NCBI GenBank assembly: GCA_030539495.1
Contig: JAUNRX010000007.1
Coordinates: 1 to 56,053, forward strand
DNA: 56,053 nucleotides
Source of the DNA: a bacterium
GTDB lineage: Bacteria > Bacillota > Clostridia > Lachnospirales > Lachnospiraceae
Reading direction: 5' to 3'
The notes under the pieces: generated by a model
Seen by the model: only the letters and a program-made list of their open reading frames with translations
What the model was told of the DNA's origin: nothing
Databases searched by the model: none
Shown here: positions 1-7,579 of the stretch, one piece after another
Position numbering within the stretch: the first letter of the stretch is position 1
Layout of the letters: the number at the start of each line of letters is the position of its first letter
Program-made: the position numbers and the translations under genes

Positions 1-126
1 TCCACACACTCTCGCGTCTTAAATCCTTTACAAGGAACACACACTTTGCCCGCACTCTCAGCTCCCCCATCGTTCATTCATGAGGGTGTAAAAACTTCAG
101 GTCGAGGAGAACTTTCCTACCAATAA
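1..126 (+). other. Open frame running in from the left edge; nature unknown
   Basis: Frame 1 is open from the window edge to a TAA at 124-126, giving about 41 residues ending in GRGELSYQ. It could be the last part of a plus-strand gene sharing the bidirectional terminator just after it. It has no recognisable domain, is rich in Ser, Pro and Thr, and is less A+T-rich than its surroundings. It could equally be non-coding or part of a dispersed repeat. Confidence 0.15.
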
Positions 127-181
127 AAAAAGAGCTATCCAGAAAACCATTTGATTGGTTCTGCATGAATAGCTCTTTTTT
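125..181 (-). terminator. Intrinsic terminator after the transketolase pair
   Basis: AAAGAGCTAT near 128-138 pairs with ATAGCTCTTT near 169-178 and is bordered by A and T runs. On the minus strand it follows the transketolase stop at 203. The flanking runs make it potentially bidirectional. Confidence 0.8.
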
Positions 182-202
182 ATAAATGCTTTTTATAATT
201 GA

Positions 203-1144
203 TTATTTCACGAATGCTTTTACTTTTTCAGCAATGCTTTCGCCATCTAATCCATATTTTTTAATTAAGGCAACGGCTGGACCAGATTCACCGAATACGT
301 CGTTTACGCCAATTTTTAAAACTTTTGTTGGGTAATTTTCAGAAAGCACATCACAAACAGCACTTCCAAGACCACCGATTACAGAATGTTCTTCTACAGT
401 TACAACTTTACCAGTTTCTTTTGCAGAAGCAATGATTAATTCTTTATCGATTGGTTTGATTGTGTGGATATTAACTACTTTCGCACTGATTCCTTCTTTT
501 TCAAGAAGATCTGCAGCGATTAAGGATTCATTTACTTCAAGACCGGTAGCAACGATTGTTACGTCTTTACCTTCTTTTAAAACAACACCTTTACCGATTT
601 CGAATTTGTAATCTTCACGATCGTTGATTACAGGTACTGCAAGTCTGCCGAAACGAAGGTAAACAGGTCCTTCATATTCATAAGCAGCTTTTACTGCAGC
701 TCTTGCTTCTACATCATCAGAAGGGTTGATTACAACCATGCCAGGAATTGCTCTCATTAAAGCAATATCTTCGTTACATTGGTGTGTTGCACCATCTTCG
801 CCTACGGAGATACCTGCATGTGTTGCACCAATTTTAACGTTTAAGTGTGGGTAACCGATAGAGTTACGAACTTGTTCAAATGCACGTCCTGCAGCGAACA
901 TTGCGAAAGAACTTGCGAAAGGTACTTTGCCTGTTGCAGCAAGACCTGCAGCAATACCCATCATGTTACATTCTGCGATACCACAGTCAATATGACGTTC
1001 TGGGAATTCTTTTTTAAAGATTACTGTTTTCGTAGCTTCTGCAAGATCGGCATCTAAAACATATAAATTTTCGTGTTCTTTTGCTAATTCAACTAAAGCT
1101 TTACCGTAGCTTTCTCTTGTTGCAACTTTTCTTACTTCTGACAT
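203..1144 (-). CDS. Transketolase, C-terminal half
   Basis: This 313-residue protein is the pyrimidine-binding and C-terminal part of a split transketolase. With the N-terminal half encoded just upstream it would transfer two-carbon ketol units between sugar phosphates in the cytosolic pentose phosphate pathway. GIAECNM (residues 55-61) carries the glutamate that activates the thiamine diphosphate aminopyrimidine ring, and GATHAGISVGEDG follows near 106. The length fits split clostridial transketolases, not the roughly 660-residue fused enzyme. The start at 1144 overlaps the end of the upstream half by 13 bases, which implies translational coupling. A DXS-like role is less likely because the partner has transketolase motifs. 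Confidence 0.92.
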   Translation of the reverse strand: MSEVRKVATRESYGKALVELAKEHENLYVLDADLAEATKTVIFKKEFPERHIDCGIAECNMMGIAAGLAATGKVPFASSFAMFAAGRAFEQVRNSIGYPHLNVKIGATHAGISVGEDGATHQCNEDIALMRAIPGMVVINPSDDVEARAAVKAAYEYEGPVYLRFGRLAVPVINDREDYKFEIGKGVVLKEGKDVTIVATGLEVNESLIAADLLEKEGISAKVVNIHTIKPIDKELIIASAKETGKVVTVEEHSVIGGLGSAVCDVLSENYPTKVLKIGVNDVFGESGPAVALIKKYGLDGESIAEKVKAFVK

Positions 1145-1971
1145 AATTCTTCACCTACCTTTTCTAAATCTGCTAAAGCGATTGCTAATTGTTCGTCATT
1201 AGGAGCAGAACCATGCCATTTGCATTGATTTTCCATAAAGGAAACGCCTTTACCCTTTGTACTCTTAGCAATAATTGCAGTTGGCATACCTTTGCATGCT
1301 CTTGCAGCTTTAAATGCACGGTCTAATTCTTCAAAGTCGTGTGCACATTCAACGTTAATTACATTAAAGTTAAATGCTTCGAATTTTTTATCAATTGGGT
1401 ATGGAGAACATACATCCTTGATACTTCCATCTATTTGTAATCCATTATTATCTACGATAACAACTAAATTATCTAATTTCTTTGCGCCTGCAAACATAGC
1501 AGCTTCCCAAACTTGACCTTCTTGGATTTCACCATCACCAAGTAATGTATATACACGGTAGTCATCATTTGTAAGTTTTGCAGATAACGCCATACCTACT
1601 GCTGCAGAAATTCCTTGTCCAAGTGAACCACTAGACATATCTACACCTGGAATATGTTTCATATCTGGATGTCCTTGTAAGTAGGAACCTACGTGACGTA
1701 ATGTTACAAGATCTTCAACTGGGAAAAATCCTCTGTGTGCAAGTGTAGAGTAGTAACCAGGAGCTGTATGTCCTTTTGATAAAACAAATCGGTCACGATC
1801 TGCTTTTCTTGGGTTCTTTGGGTCAATATTCATTTCTTCAAAGTATAAATAAGTATAAATGTCAGCAGCGGATAATGAACCGCCTGGATGTCCTGATTTT
1901 GCGCTATGCACTGCCTTAACGATACCTTTTCGTATCTCATTAGCAGTCTTTTGAAGTTCTAATGTATTCAT
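1132..1971 (-). CDS. Transketolase, N-terminal half
   Basis: This 279-residue protein is the thiamine diphosphate-binding half of a split transketolase. SGHPGGSLS (26-34) and KGHTAPGYY (66-74) are the family's histidine-containing active-site segments. GDGEIQEG (145-152) through DNN (174-176) is the metal/TPP-binding motif. A GGTGG ribosome site lies seven bases before the ATG. It is the first gene of a two-gene unit, and its stop lies inside the start of the C-terminal half, so the two subunits are probably made in equal amounts. A sigma-A-like promoter lies about 95 bases upstream. Confidence 0.93.
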   Translation of the reverse strand: MNTLELQKTANEIRKGIVKAVHSAKSGHPGGSLSAADIYTYLYFEEMNIDPKNPRKADRDRFVLSKGHTAPGYYSTLAHRGFFPVEDLVTLRHVGSYLQGHPDMKHIPGVDMSSGSLGQGISAAVGMALSAKLTNDDYRVYTLLGDGEIQEGQVWEAAMFAGAKKLDNLVVIVDNNGLQIDGSIKDVCSPYPIDKKFEAFNFNVINVECAHDFEELDRAFKAARACKGMPTAIIAKSTKGKGVSFMENQCKWHGSAPNDEQLAIALADLEKVGEELCQK

Positions 1972-2061
1972 CTTGATACCACCTTTACTATATTCGCGAC
2001 TTTGTCGACTAAAATACGTATTTTATTTTTATAAAATACACATTTTCACTAATTCTATTCT

Positions 2062-2089
2062 ATTATAACAGATTCTTTTTTTTGTACAA
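2062..2089 (-). promoter_or_regulatory. Sigma-A-like promoter of the transketolase pair
   Basis: On the minus strand TTGTAC (2084-2089) and TATAAT (2062-2067) are separated by 16 bases. Transcription would start near 2055, giving a leader of about 85 bases. Confidence 0.65.
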
Positions 2090-2296
2090 GCATAAGAGCT
2101 AGCAAGTTTTATATTAGATTTTTACCATTGTCTTGTAACATCTGCACAGTAATTTTTTCCCTGCTGTACATTTACCACATAACCTCTACAAATTGTACAC
2201 ATACCTTATAAAAACTTTGGACATTTCTTTCAAATCAAGTTTTTTCGCTGTCAGGTTTCCCTATTTACTATATCTCTTACTCTTTGGCTTGTTGGT

Positions 2297-2320
2297 CACC
2301 TCTAAAAATAGAGGTGTTTT
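2297..2320 (+). terminator. Small hairpin with T run between M18 peptidase and transketolase
   Basis: CACCTCTA and TAGAGGTG form a perfect eight-base stem around AAAA, followed by TTTT on the plus strand. On the minus strand, where the neighbouring genes lie, there is no clear T run, so it may be only a weak terminator for the aminopeptidase gene. Confidence 0.4.
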
Positions 2321-2352
2321 CACATTCAACAGCCCTTCCTATCAAAAAGCCA

Positions 2353-3639
2353 TTACAAACTAAAGTAAGCAGTTAATAAGCTTTCTAAATATTCCTGATC
2401 CTTTACACCCATTGTCTCTCTGCTGGAGTGCATTGCTAATAGAGGAATTCCAATATCCTGAGTAGGAATTGGCAAGATTGCATTTACAATCGCACCAAGA
2501 GTGGATCCACCTTTTACATCGGAACGGTTATAGAATTTTTGATATGGTATATTCATCTTTTCACAAATTCCAACTACCATGCCAACCATTGCCGTATCGC
2601 TGGCATAAGACTGGGAGCTGGCAATCTTAACAGCTACCCCTTTATTTAGGTAGACTTTATTTGTAATATCAGATTTCTCTTTTTTGTTTGGATGAAGTGC
2701 ATGGGCAACATCCACGCTAAGACAATTACTCTTAAGAAGTGCATTGTCATACTGCATCTTGCTTCCACCAAGAGTACGATATATTTTTTCTAGTAACATT
2801 CCAAGTAGATGGGAATCTGCACCTTTTTTACTTCTAGAGCCAACTTCTTCATGGTCGAAACATCCAATCACGTCAATTCCTTCTGCTCTTGTGCCATTTA
2901 CTAATGCTGTAATGCAAGCCTGTACACTGGAGATATTATCAATTCTTGGTGCGGAAACAAATTCATTGTTTAATCCAACCATAACACCTTCTTCGAAGCA
3001 GTAAATACCTAATTCATAATCTAAGATGTCTTCTTTTTTTACACCTGCTTCCTTCGCAAGGGCATCCATAAACGTTACGGTATCCATTTCTTCCCCTGAC
3101 ATTCCAAGAAGAGGGAGTAAGTCAACTTGATTATTAATCTCTACTCCGCTATTTACGCTGCGGTTTAAATGGATCGCAAGATTTGGAATTGTAATCACGG
3201 GACGCTTAAAATCAACCAATTTAATCGTTGGTGCGAATACGTCGTCACTCTTTACTGCTACCTTACCTGCAATGGATAAAGGGCGGTCAAACCATGTATT
3301 TAGGATTGGGCCTCCGTAAACTTCCACATTTAATTTCTTATATTCACCATCTACGATTTCCGGATTTCCCTTGATACGAAGTGCTGGTGAATCTGTATGA
3401 GCATGGGCAAAGCGGAAGCCTTGTCCTAACTTAAAGTCTCGATTAATGCGAAATGCCATAAACGAAGAGTCATATAAATCGATATAATATCCTTTTCCAA
3501 GCTCTAACTGCCATTCTTCTGAAAGAACAAGTTCTTTATATCCAGCTGCATCCAGCTGACGCTTACTCTCTTCAACACAATGCATTGGAGATGTAGATTC
3601 ACTAATTGTTGTTAAAAGTCTTTTTGTAATTTTATTCAT
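2353..3639 (-). CDS. M18 family aminopeptidase
   Basis: This 428-residue cytosolic zinc aminopeptidase (aspartyl aminopeptidase type) would remove N-terminal residues from peptides. HAHTDSP (79-85) holds a metal-binding His and Asp. DHEEVGSRS carries the catalytic and metal-binding glutamates, and VDVAHALHPN is another M18 signature with an active-site His. The length is typical of bacterial M18 enzymes. It appears to be a single-gene unit, with about 150 bases upstream before the next gene's terminator. The exact peptide preference cannot be read from sequence. Confidence 0.93.
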   Translation of the reverse strand: MNKITKRLLTTISESTSPMHCVEESKRQLDAAGYKELVLSEEWQLELGKGYYIDLYDSSFMAFRINRDFKLGQGFRFAHAHTDSPALRIKGNPEIVDGEYKKLNVEVYGGPILNTWFDRPLSIAGKVAVKSDDVFAPTIKLVDFKRPVITIPNLAIHLNRSVNSGVEINNQVDLLPLLGMSGEEMDTVTFMDALAKEAGVKKEDILDYELGIYCFEEGVMVGLNNEFVSAPRIDNISSVQACITALVNGTRAEGIDVIGCFDHEEVGSRSKKGADSHLLGMLLEKIYRTLGGSKMQYDNALLKSNCLSVDVAHALHPNKKEKSDITNKVYLNKGVAVKIASSQSYASDTAMVGMVVGICEKMNIPYQKFYNRSDVKGGSTLGAIVNAILPIPTQDIGIPLLAMHSSRETMGVKDQEYLESLLTAYFSL

Positions 3640-3772
3640 TTATAACCATCCTTTACTTATTCTGCCAAACTGACTGTCTATCAAAGTATATCATTAAACA
3701 TAGTATTTCTCCATAAGATTTCCACCCCGACACTAAAAATACTAGAAACACCAATAAGTTAAAATACTACAA

Positions 3773-3799
3773 AGGAGGCACAATACTTTGTGCCTCCTA
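3773..3799 (-). terminator. Hairpin after the small membrane protein gene
   Basis: AGGAGGCACAA pairs perfectly with TTGTGCCTCCT (11 bases each, short loop). On the minus strand it is followed by a T-rich stretch, which fits a terminator for the gene ending at 3813. Confidence 0.6.
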
Positions 3800-3812
3800 G
3801 TTAGAATTAAAA

Positions 3813-4271
3813 TTATAATGAATGCTTTAGTATTAGTCGATCTAATACTGACTTATAGATTATCACTATATGTGCATCGATAAAACAATATTTATTAACA
3901 ATAAACTCATACACCTTATAAAAGAATGCAATCGTCAACACACCTATACTAGCAATACCAATCCAAAAATTGACTCCTAGGAACAGTAATAACAAAACGC
4001 CGATAATATACGCACATACAGTAAATTTAAAGGTCTTGCTAATGCGCAATACATAAAACATTGCTTCTGATAAATTCTTCATCATTTTATTTAATGACTC
4101 TAAGTCCTTATCTTTCAACCTCAGATACATATCGGTATAGATTTCTTCATTTTCTAATACATGATGGTTATAGGCTTTGTCTGCAATTAACTTTTGGTAA
4201 CAAGCAAAATATCGATCGTAACACACATCACCTAATTCTTTGCTAATAAGCTTACGGAATACACTTGCCAT
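3813..4271 (-). CDS. Small membrane protein of unknown function
   Basis: I do not recognise this protein of about 152 residues. The first 75 residues are soluble and charged. Two hydrophobic stretches follow, roughly 85-105 and 106-125 counting from the chosen start, then a short C-terminal tail. That suggests a two-pass inner-membrane protein with cytoplasmic ends, superficially like SLATT or small effector membrane proteins. I chose the ATG at 4271 because a GGTGG stretch lies a few bases upstream. An in-frame TTG at 4289 would add six residues. It is flanked by terminators, so it is probably transcribed alone. Confidence 0.6.
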   Translation of the reverse strand: MASVFRKLISKELGDVCYDRYFACYQKLIADKAYNHHVLENEEIYTDMYLRLKDKDLESLNKMMKNLSEAMFYVLRISKTFKFTVCAYIIGVLLLLFLGVNFWIGIASIGVLTIAFFYKVYEFIVNKYCFIDAHIVIIYKSVLDRLILKHSL

Positions 4272-4582
4272 ATTTCGTCCACCCACCAAATTTCTTACGC
4301 GCTCTTTTTATTGTTACCAATAATTATCAATCCATACATATTTTGTTTCGAGCGTCTACTATATTATATTAGCGAATGTAAAATATGAAACCCGTACACT
4401 AAAGAAAAGAAATCTTTCTAAACATACTAAATATTCATAAAACGTTCATAATTTATCCATAGTCTTATCATATATGTCCAATATACTAAATACATCAAAA
4501 GCTAATAAGATAGTTTTTCATATAAAGCCTGGTAGTTGCTCCCCCTCTACCGGGCTTCTCCTCTGTTTAGTCCTATTTTCAT
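4272..4582. other. Intergenic region of about 310 bases
   Basis: Very A+T-rich. Apart from the terminator at 4526-4559 I see no convincing gene or regulatory element. The promoter of the small membrane protein gene must lie here but has no clear consensus match. Confidence 0.5.
4526..4559 (-). terminator. Terminator of the PAS-domain gene
   Basis: AAGCCTGGTAG and CTACCGGGCTT pair along 11 positions with one wobble. On the minus strand the stem is followed by TTTATAT, just past the stop at 4583. Confidence 0.6.
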
Positions 4583-5623
4583 CTAGCTATAAAACCCATC
4601 CAGCATCTGGAGTGCCTGCTCATATCGAAATAACAAGACTTCCTGTTTCACTTGTTTTAACAGAACTTGCTCATTACTTGGAGCAAGCGTTAGTAAATAT
4701 GTTAGGATTTCTGCGGCCTTCATATAATCATAACTCTCTATTGCCTGCCTTAGTTCTTTGACCAAATCGGTATATGCTTTCTTTTCCCAAACATTCATCT
4801 TTCGTCCTAAAATTTTATCTACATATGGTTTGATGCGCTTCTCATATCCTTGGTCCTGTCGTTCCAATACATAGGTTTCTTCTCTATTTCGTTTATGCAA
4901 GCATACGGCTATACCGCTCTTTATGGACTTCACCATAACGTTAAATGCCTGTAACTCATATTGTTCATAAGCTCCCTTATACTTTACCGCTACATCACGT
5001 ACAAAACTTTTTTCTTCACCCAATGTTTGAAATAACTCTCCAAGCAAGCCCAAAGACAGCCTATTTTGAAAAAAGGTGGTATAATGCATTCCTAACGCTT
5101 CAATTCGATTGGGAAATCCAAAAATACGAACCGCTTCCTCGGAACATTGAAGCAGACAGTTCTTATTATCAAAAAATAAGAATACATCACTGCTCAATGC
5201 CAGACTGGATTCCAAAATCATCTGAGCCTGATAGCTTTCCGTACAATCATAAAAAATCAGTAAATATTCTTCCTGACTTTTCTGGTTGGTTAAGGTCGTA
5301 ATCTCAATCTGATTCCATAAAAATATTCCTCTTTTACTATGTATTGCAACCAATTCTAGGGATGTACGGGCTGCCCTCTGCTCTTCCTCTCTTTTCCGAT
5401 GCTCCTTTACAAACTCACAAAGCGCACTACAATCTAGCAAGTCTAGAAGTGAAGTGCTCCTTACCTCCTCAATGGATAATGAAAAACGTTCTAATAACGC
5501 CCTTGTTACCTTCTTTGCCATCCCTTTGGCATCAATGACAGCACAAGCAATTAACTGAGAACGAAAGACTGCCTGATAGCTTTTTTCTACCCGATCTAGC
5601 TCCTCTTTCTCCACAATTTTCAC
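4583..5623 (-). CDS. PAS-domain protein with no output domain
   Basis: This 346-residue cytosolic protein has two regions reading like PAS sensor folds, roughly 15-125 and 135-245. Typical PAS wording is visible in the first (ending LLIFYDCTESYQAQM) and in the second (VFLFFDNKNCLLQCSEEAV). The last 80 residues are helical and resemble TPR-like repeats. There is no histidine kinase, GGDEF, EAL or DNA-binding domain. It has no membrane segment. It lies divergent from upp and may sense a small molecule and act through a protein partner. The function is unknown, and the PAS call rests on pattern only. Confidence 0.55.
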   Translation of the reverse strand: MKIVEKEELDRVEKSYQAVFRSQLIACAVIDAKGMAKKVTRALLERFSLSIEEVRSTSLLDLLDCSALCEFVKEHRKREEEQRAARTSLELVAIHSKRGIFLWNQIEITTLTNQKSQEEYLLIFYDCTESYQAQMILESSLALSSDVFLFFDNKNCLLQCSEEAVRIFGFPNRIEALGMHYTTFFQNRLSLGLLGELFQTLGEEKSFVRDVAVKYKGAYEQYELQAFNVMVKSIKSGIAVCLHKRNREETYVLERQDQGYEKRIKPYVDKILGRKMNVWEKKAYTDLVKELRQAIESYDYMKAAEILTYLLTLAPSNEQVLLKQVKQEVLLFRYEQALQMLDGFYS

Positions 5624-5706
5624 CTTCCTCTTGTTTATTTACATTTATCCCTTTATTTTACCATTATATAGAATGATTTTCTATATTTTAATTTTTAATA
5701 TTTCTC

Positions 5707-5734
5707 TTTTAACTTCCATAGAATATGGTATAAT
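5707..5734 (+). promoter_or_regulatory. Probable upp promoter
   Basis: A perfect TATAAT lies at 5729-5734, with a weak -35 (TTTTAA, 5707-5712) 16 bases before it. The leader would be about 55 bases with no obvious attenuator. The ribosome site AGGAGG is at 5785-5790. Confidence 0.6.
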
Positions 5735-5796
5735 ACTACTAGTTTTGAAACTTAGAAAACTACTACAAAAGTAAACCAAATTTTAGGAGGCATAAC

Positions 5797-6426
5797 ATGT
5801 CAAAAGTTATAGTAATGGATCATCCTTTGATTCAACACAAAATTGGTATCATGCGTGTAAAGACTACATCTACTAAGGAATTTAGAGATTTAGTAAGTGA
5901 AGTAGCAATGTTAATCTGCTACGAAGCAACTCGCGAACTTCCATTAGAGGACATTGAAATTGAAACACCACTTACAAAGGCAACTGTAAAAGAGATCGCA
6001 GGTAAAAAACTTTGTATCGTACCAATTTTAAGAGCTGGTCTTCATATGGCTGATGGTATCTTAAACTTAATTCCTAACGCAAAGGTTGGACATATTGGTT
6101 TATACCGTAATGAAGAAACACTTGAACCAGTAGAATACTTCTGCAAGCTTCCAATAGATGCTGCAGACCGTGAAATCTTCGTGGTAGACCCTATGTTAGC
6201 TACAGGCGGTTCCGCTATTGCAGCTATCGATTTACTTAAGAACAGAGGAATTAAAAAGATTCATTTCTTATGCTTAATTGCAGCTCCTGAAGGCGTTAAA
6301 AAATTCCAAGAAGCACATCCAGATGTTGATGTATTCATCGGTGCACTTGATGAACGTTTAAATGAAGATGGATATATCCTTCCAGGCTTAGGCGATGCTG
6401 GAGATCGTATCTACGGAACAAAATAG
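5797..6426 (+). CDS. upp: Uracil phosphoribosyltransferase
   Basis: This 209-residue cytosolic enzyme joins uracil to PRPP to give UMP in pyrimidine salvage. [11 protein letters not shown] (130-140) is the PRPP-binding loop. The C-terminal [15 protein letters not shown] is the uracil-binding end of the family. The length matches bacterial Upp (about 208-209). A strong AGGAGG ribosome site lies six bases before the ATG. It is a single-gene unit with its own promoter and a terminator shared with the convergent galM. Its product pool competes with the reductive pyrimidine catabolism encoded at 24-34 kb. Confidence 0.97.
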   Translation: MSKVIVMDHPLIQHKIGIMRVKTTSTKEFRDLVSEVAMLICYEATRELPLEDIEIETPLTKATVKEIAGKKLCIVPILRAGLHMADGILNLIPNAKVGHIGLYRNEETLEPVEYFCKLPIDAADREIFVVDPMLATGGSAIAAIDLLKNRGIKKIHFLCLIAAPEGVKKFQEAHPDVDVFIGALDERLNEDGYILPGLGDAGDRIYGTK

Positions 6427-6465
6427 TTTAAAAAGTAGTGAAACAACATAATGTGTTTTTAACAC

Positions 6466-6508
6466 AAAAAAGACCAAGCTCTCAGTATTGAAAGCTTGGT
6501 CTTTTTCT
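6466..6508. terminator. Shared terminator between upp and galM
   Basis: AAGACCAAGCT (6470-6480) pairs with AGCTTGGTCTT (6493-6503), with A and T runs on both sides, so it can end both convergent transcripts. Confidence 0.85.
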
Positions 6509-7567
6509 TTATACAAATTTATAAATTGTGGTTGTCTGGTATTTCTCATCTGCTTGTAATATTGTAGATGGGAATGAAGGAATGTTACATGCATTTGGAA
6601 ATGCTTGTGTCTCTAAACAAACGGCACCTCTCACTGGATAGGACGCATGTTCTTTAAATGTACAGCCTTCCTCCGGAACAAGGAAATTTGCCGTATAAAG
6701 CTGCATTCCTTTGGCATCCGTATAAACTTCCATATGTCTGCCGGATGTCTCATCCACTAAATCTGCTACTTTCACTGTTAAATCACCACCATTTTCAAGA
6801 ACATAATTATGGTCATAACCAGAAGCATCTTTTAATGGCTTGTAATCTGCCTCAATATCTTTTCCAATTACCTTATACTCTCTAAAGTCCATTGGTGTAC
6901 CTGCTACCTCGAGATAACTCCCATCACAAATGCTCTCTTCATCACTTTCTGTAATCTTAGAGGCATGAATTCGAAGCTTATGATCCATAGCACTGCCGCT
7001 CTTATGTCCTTTTAAGTTGAAATAGCTATGGTTCGTCATATTTACAATAGTTGTCTGATCAGAAATCCCTTCATAACGGATGATCAGCTCATTGTCATCT
7101 GTTACCGTATAGCTCACCTGATACGTAAATGTTCCCGGGAATCCTTGTTCCATATTAGGACTTACACGATGGAACGTTACTGTATCCTGCCCTGCTTCTT
7201 CTTTTACGCTGGCAGTATAGTAAACTCGTCCATATCCTTCTTTACCGCCATGAAGATTGTTGTTTCCATCATTCTTATCCAGCTCATAAGTAACCCCTTC
7301 AATAACTACCTTTGCATCCTTAATACGGTTTGCATTACGTCCGATTGTAGCACCAAAGCTTGGACCATTGATCTCATAACTTTTTAAATCCTCAAATCCT
7401 AGTACCACATCTTCTTTGATATTATTTTTATCTGGAACGATCAGGCTCATTAATGCCGCTCCTTCATTAATCACATGAGCTTCCATTCCCTTGTTGTTCA
7501 TTATTTTGTAAATCGTTACTTCCTGGTTATCCTTTGTCATGCCGAAAGCTTCTTGTTTTATACTCAT
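6509..7567 (-). CDS. galM: Aldose 1-epimerase (mutarotase)
   Basis: This 352-residue cytosolic enzyme interconverts alpha and beta anomers of glucose or galactose. NNLHGG (103-108) and the segment MTNHSYFNLKG with His180 contain the two active-site histidines. ETQAFPNA near 320 carries the catalytic glutamate. The length is as expected for the GalM family. It is read from the minus strand 12 bases after the stop of the EAL-domain gene, so the two may share a transcript, though no functional link is evident. No galactose operon genes lie nearby. Confidence 0.9.
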   Translation of the reverse strand: MSIKQEAFGMTKDNQEVTIYKIMNNKGMEAHVINEGAALMSLIVPDKNNIKEDVVLGFEDLKSYEINGPSFGATIGRNANRIKDAKVVIEGVTYELDKNDGNNNLHGGKEGYGRVYYTASVKEEAGQDTVTFHRVSPNMEQGFPGTFTYQVSYTVTDDNELIIRYEGISDQTTIVNMTNHSYFNLKGHKSGSAMDHKLRIHASKITESDEESICDGSYLEVAGTPMDFREYKVIGKDIEADYKPLKDASGYDHNYVLENGGDLTVKVADLVDETSGRHMEVYTDAKGMQLYTANFLVPEEGCTFKEHASYPVRGAVCLETQAFPNACNIPSFPSTILQADEKYQTTTIYKFV

Positions 7568-7579
7568 TACTATCTACCT

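Larger units (their letters stand above)
1972..2352. other. Intergenic region of about 380 bases: leader, promoter and one hairpin
   Basis: It holds the transketolase leader and promoter (2062-2089) and a small hairpin near the end of the aminopeptidase gene (2297-2320). The rest, about 2100-2290, is A+T-rich, and I see no convincing ORF or RNA gene in it. Confidence 0.6.

Noticed and set aside
4945-5301. 118-codon plus-strand open frame inside the PAS-domain gene
   Set aside because: It has no ribosome site, no family resemblance, and is fully antisense to a better-supported gene.
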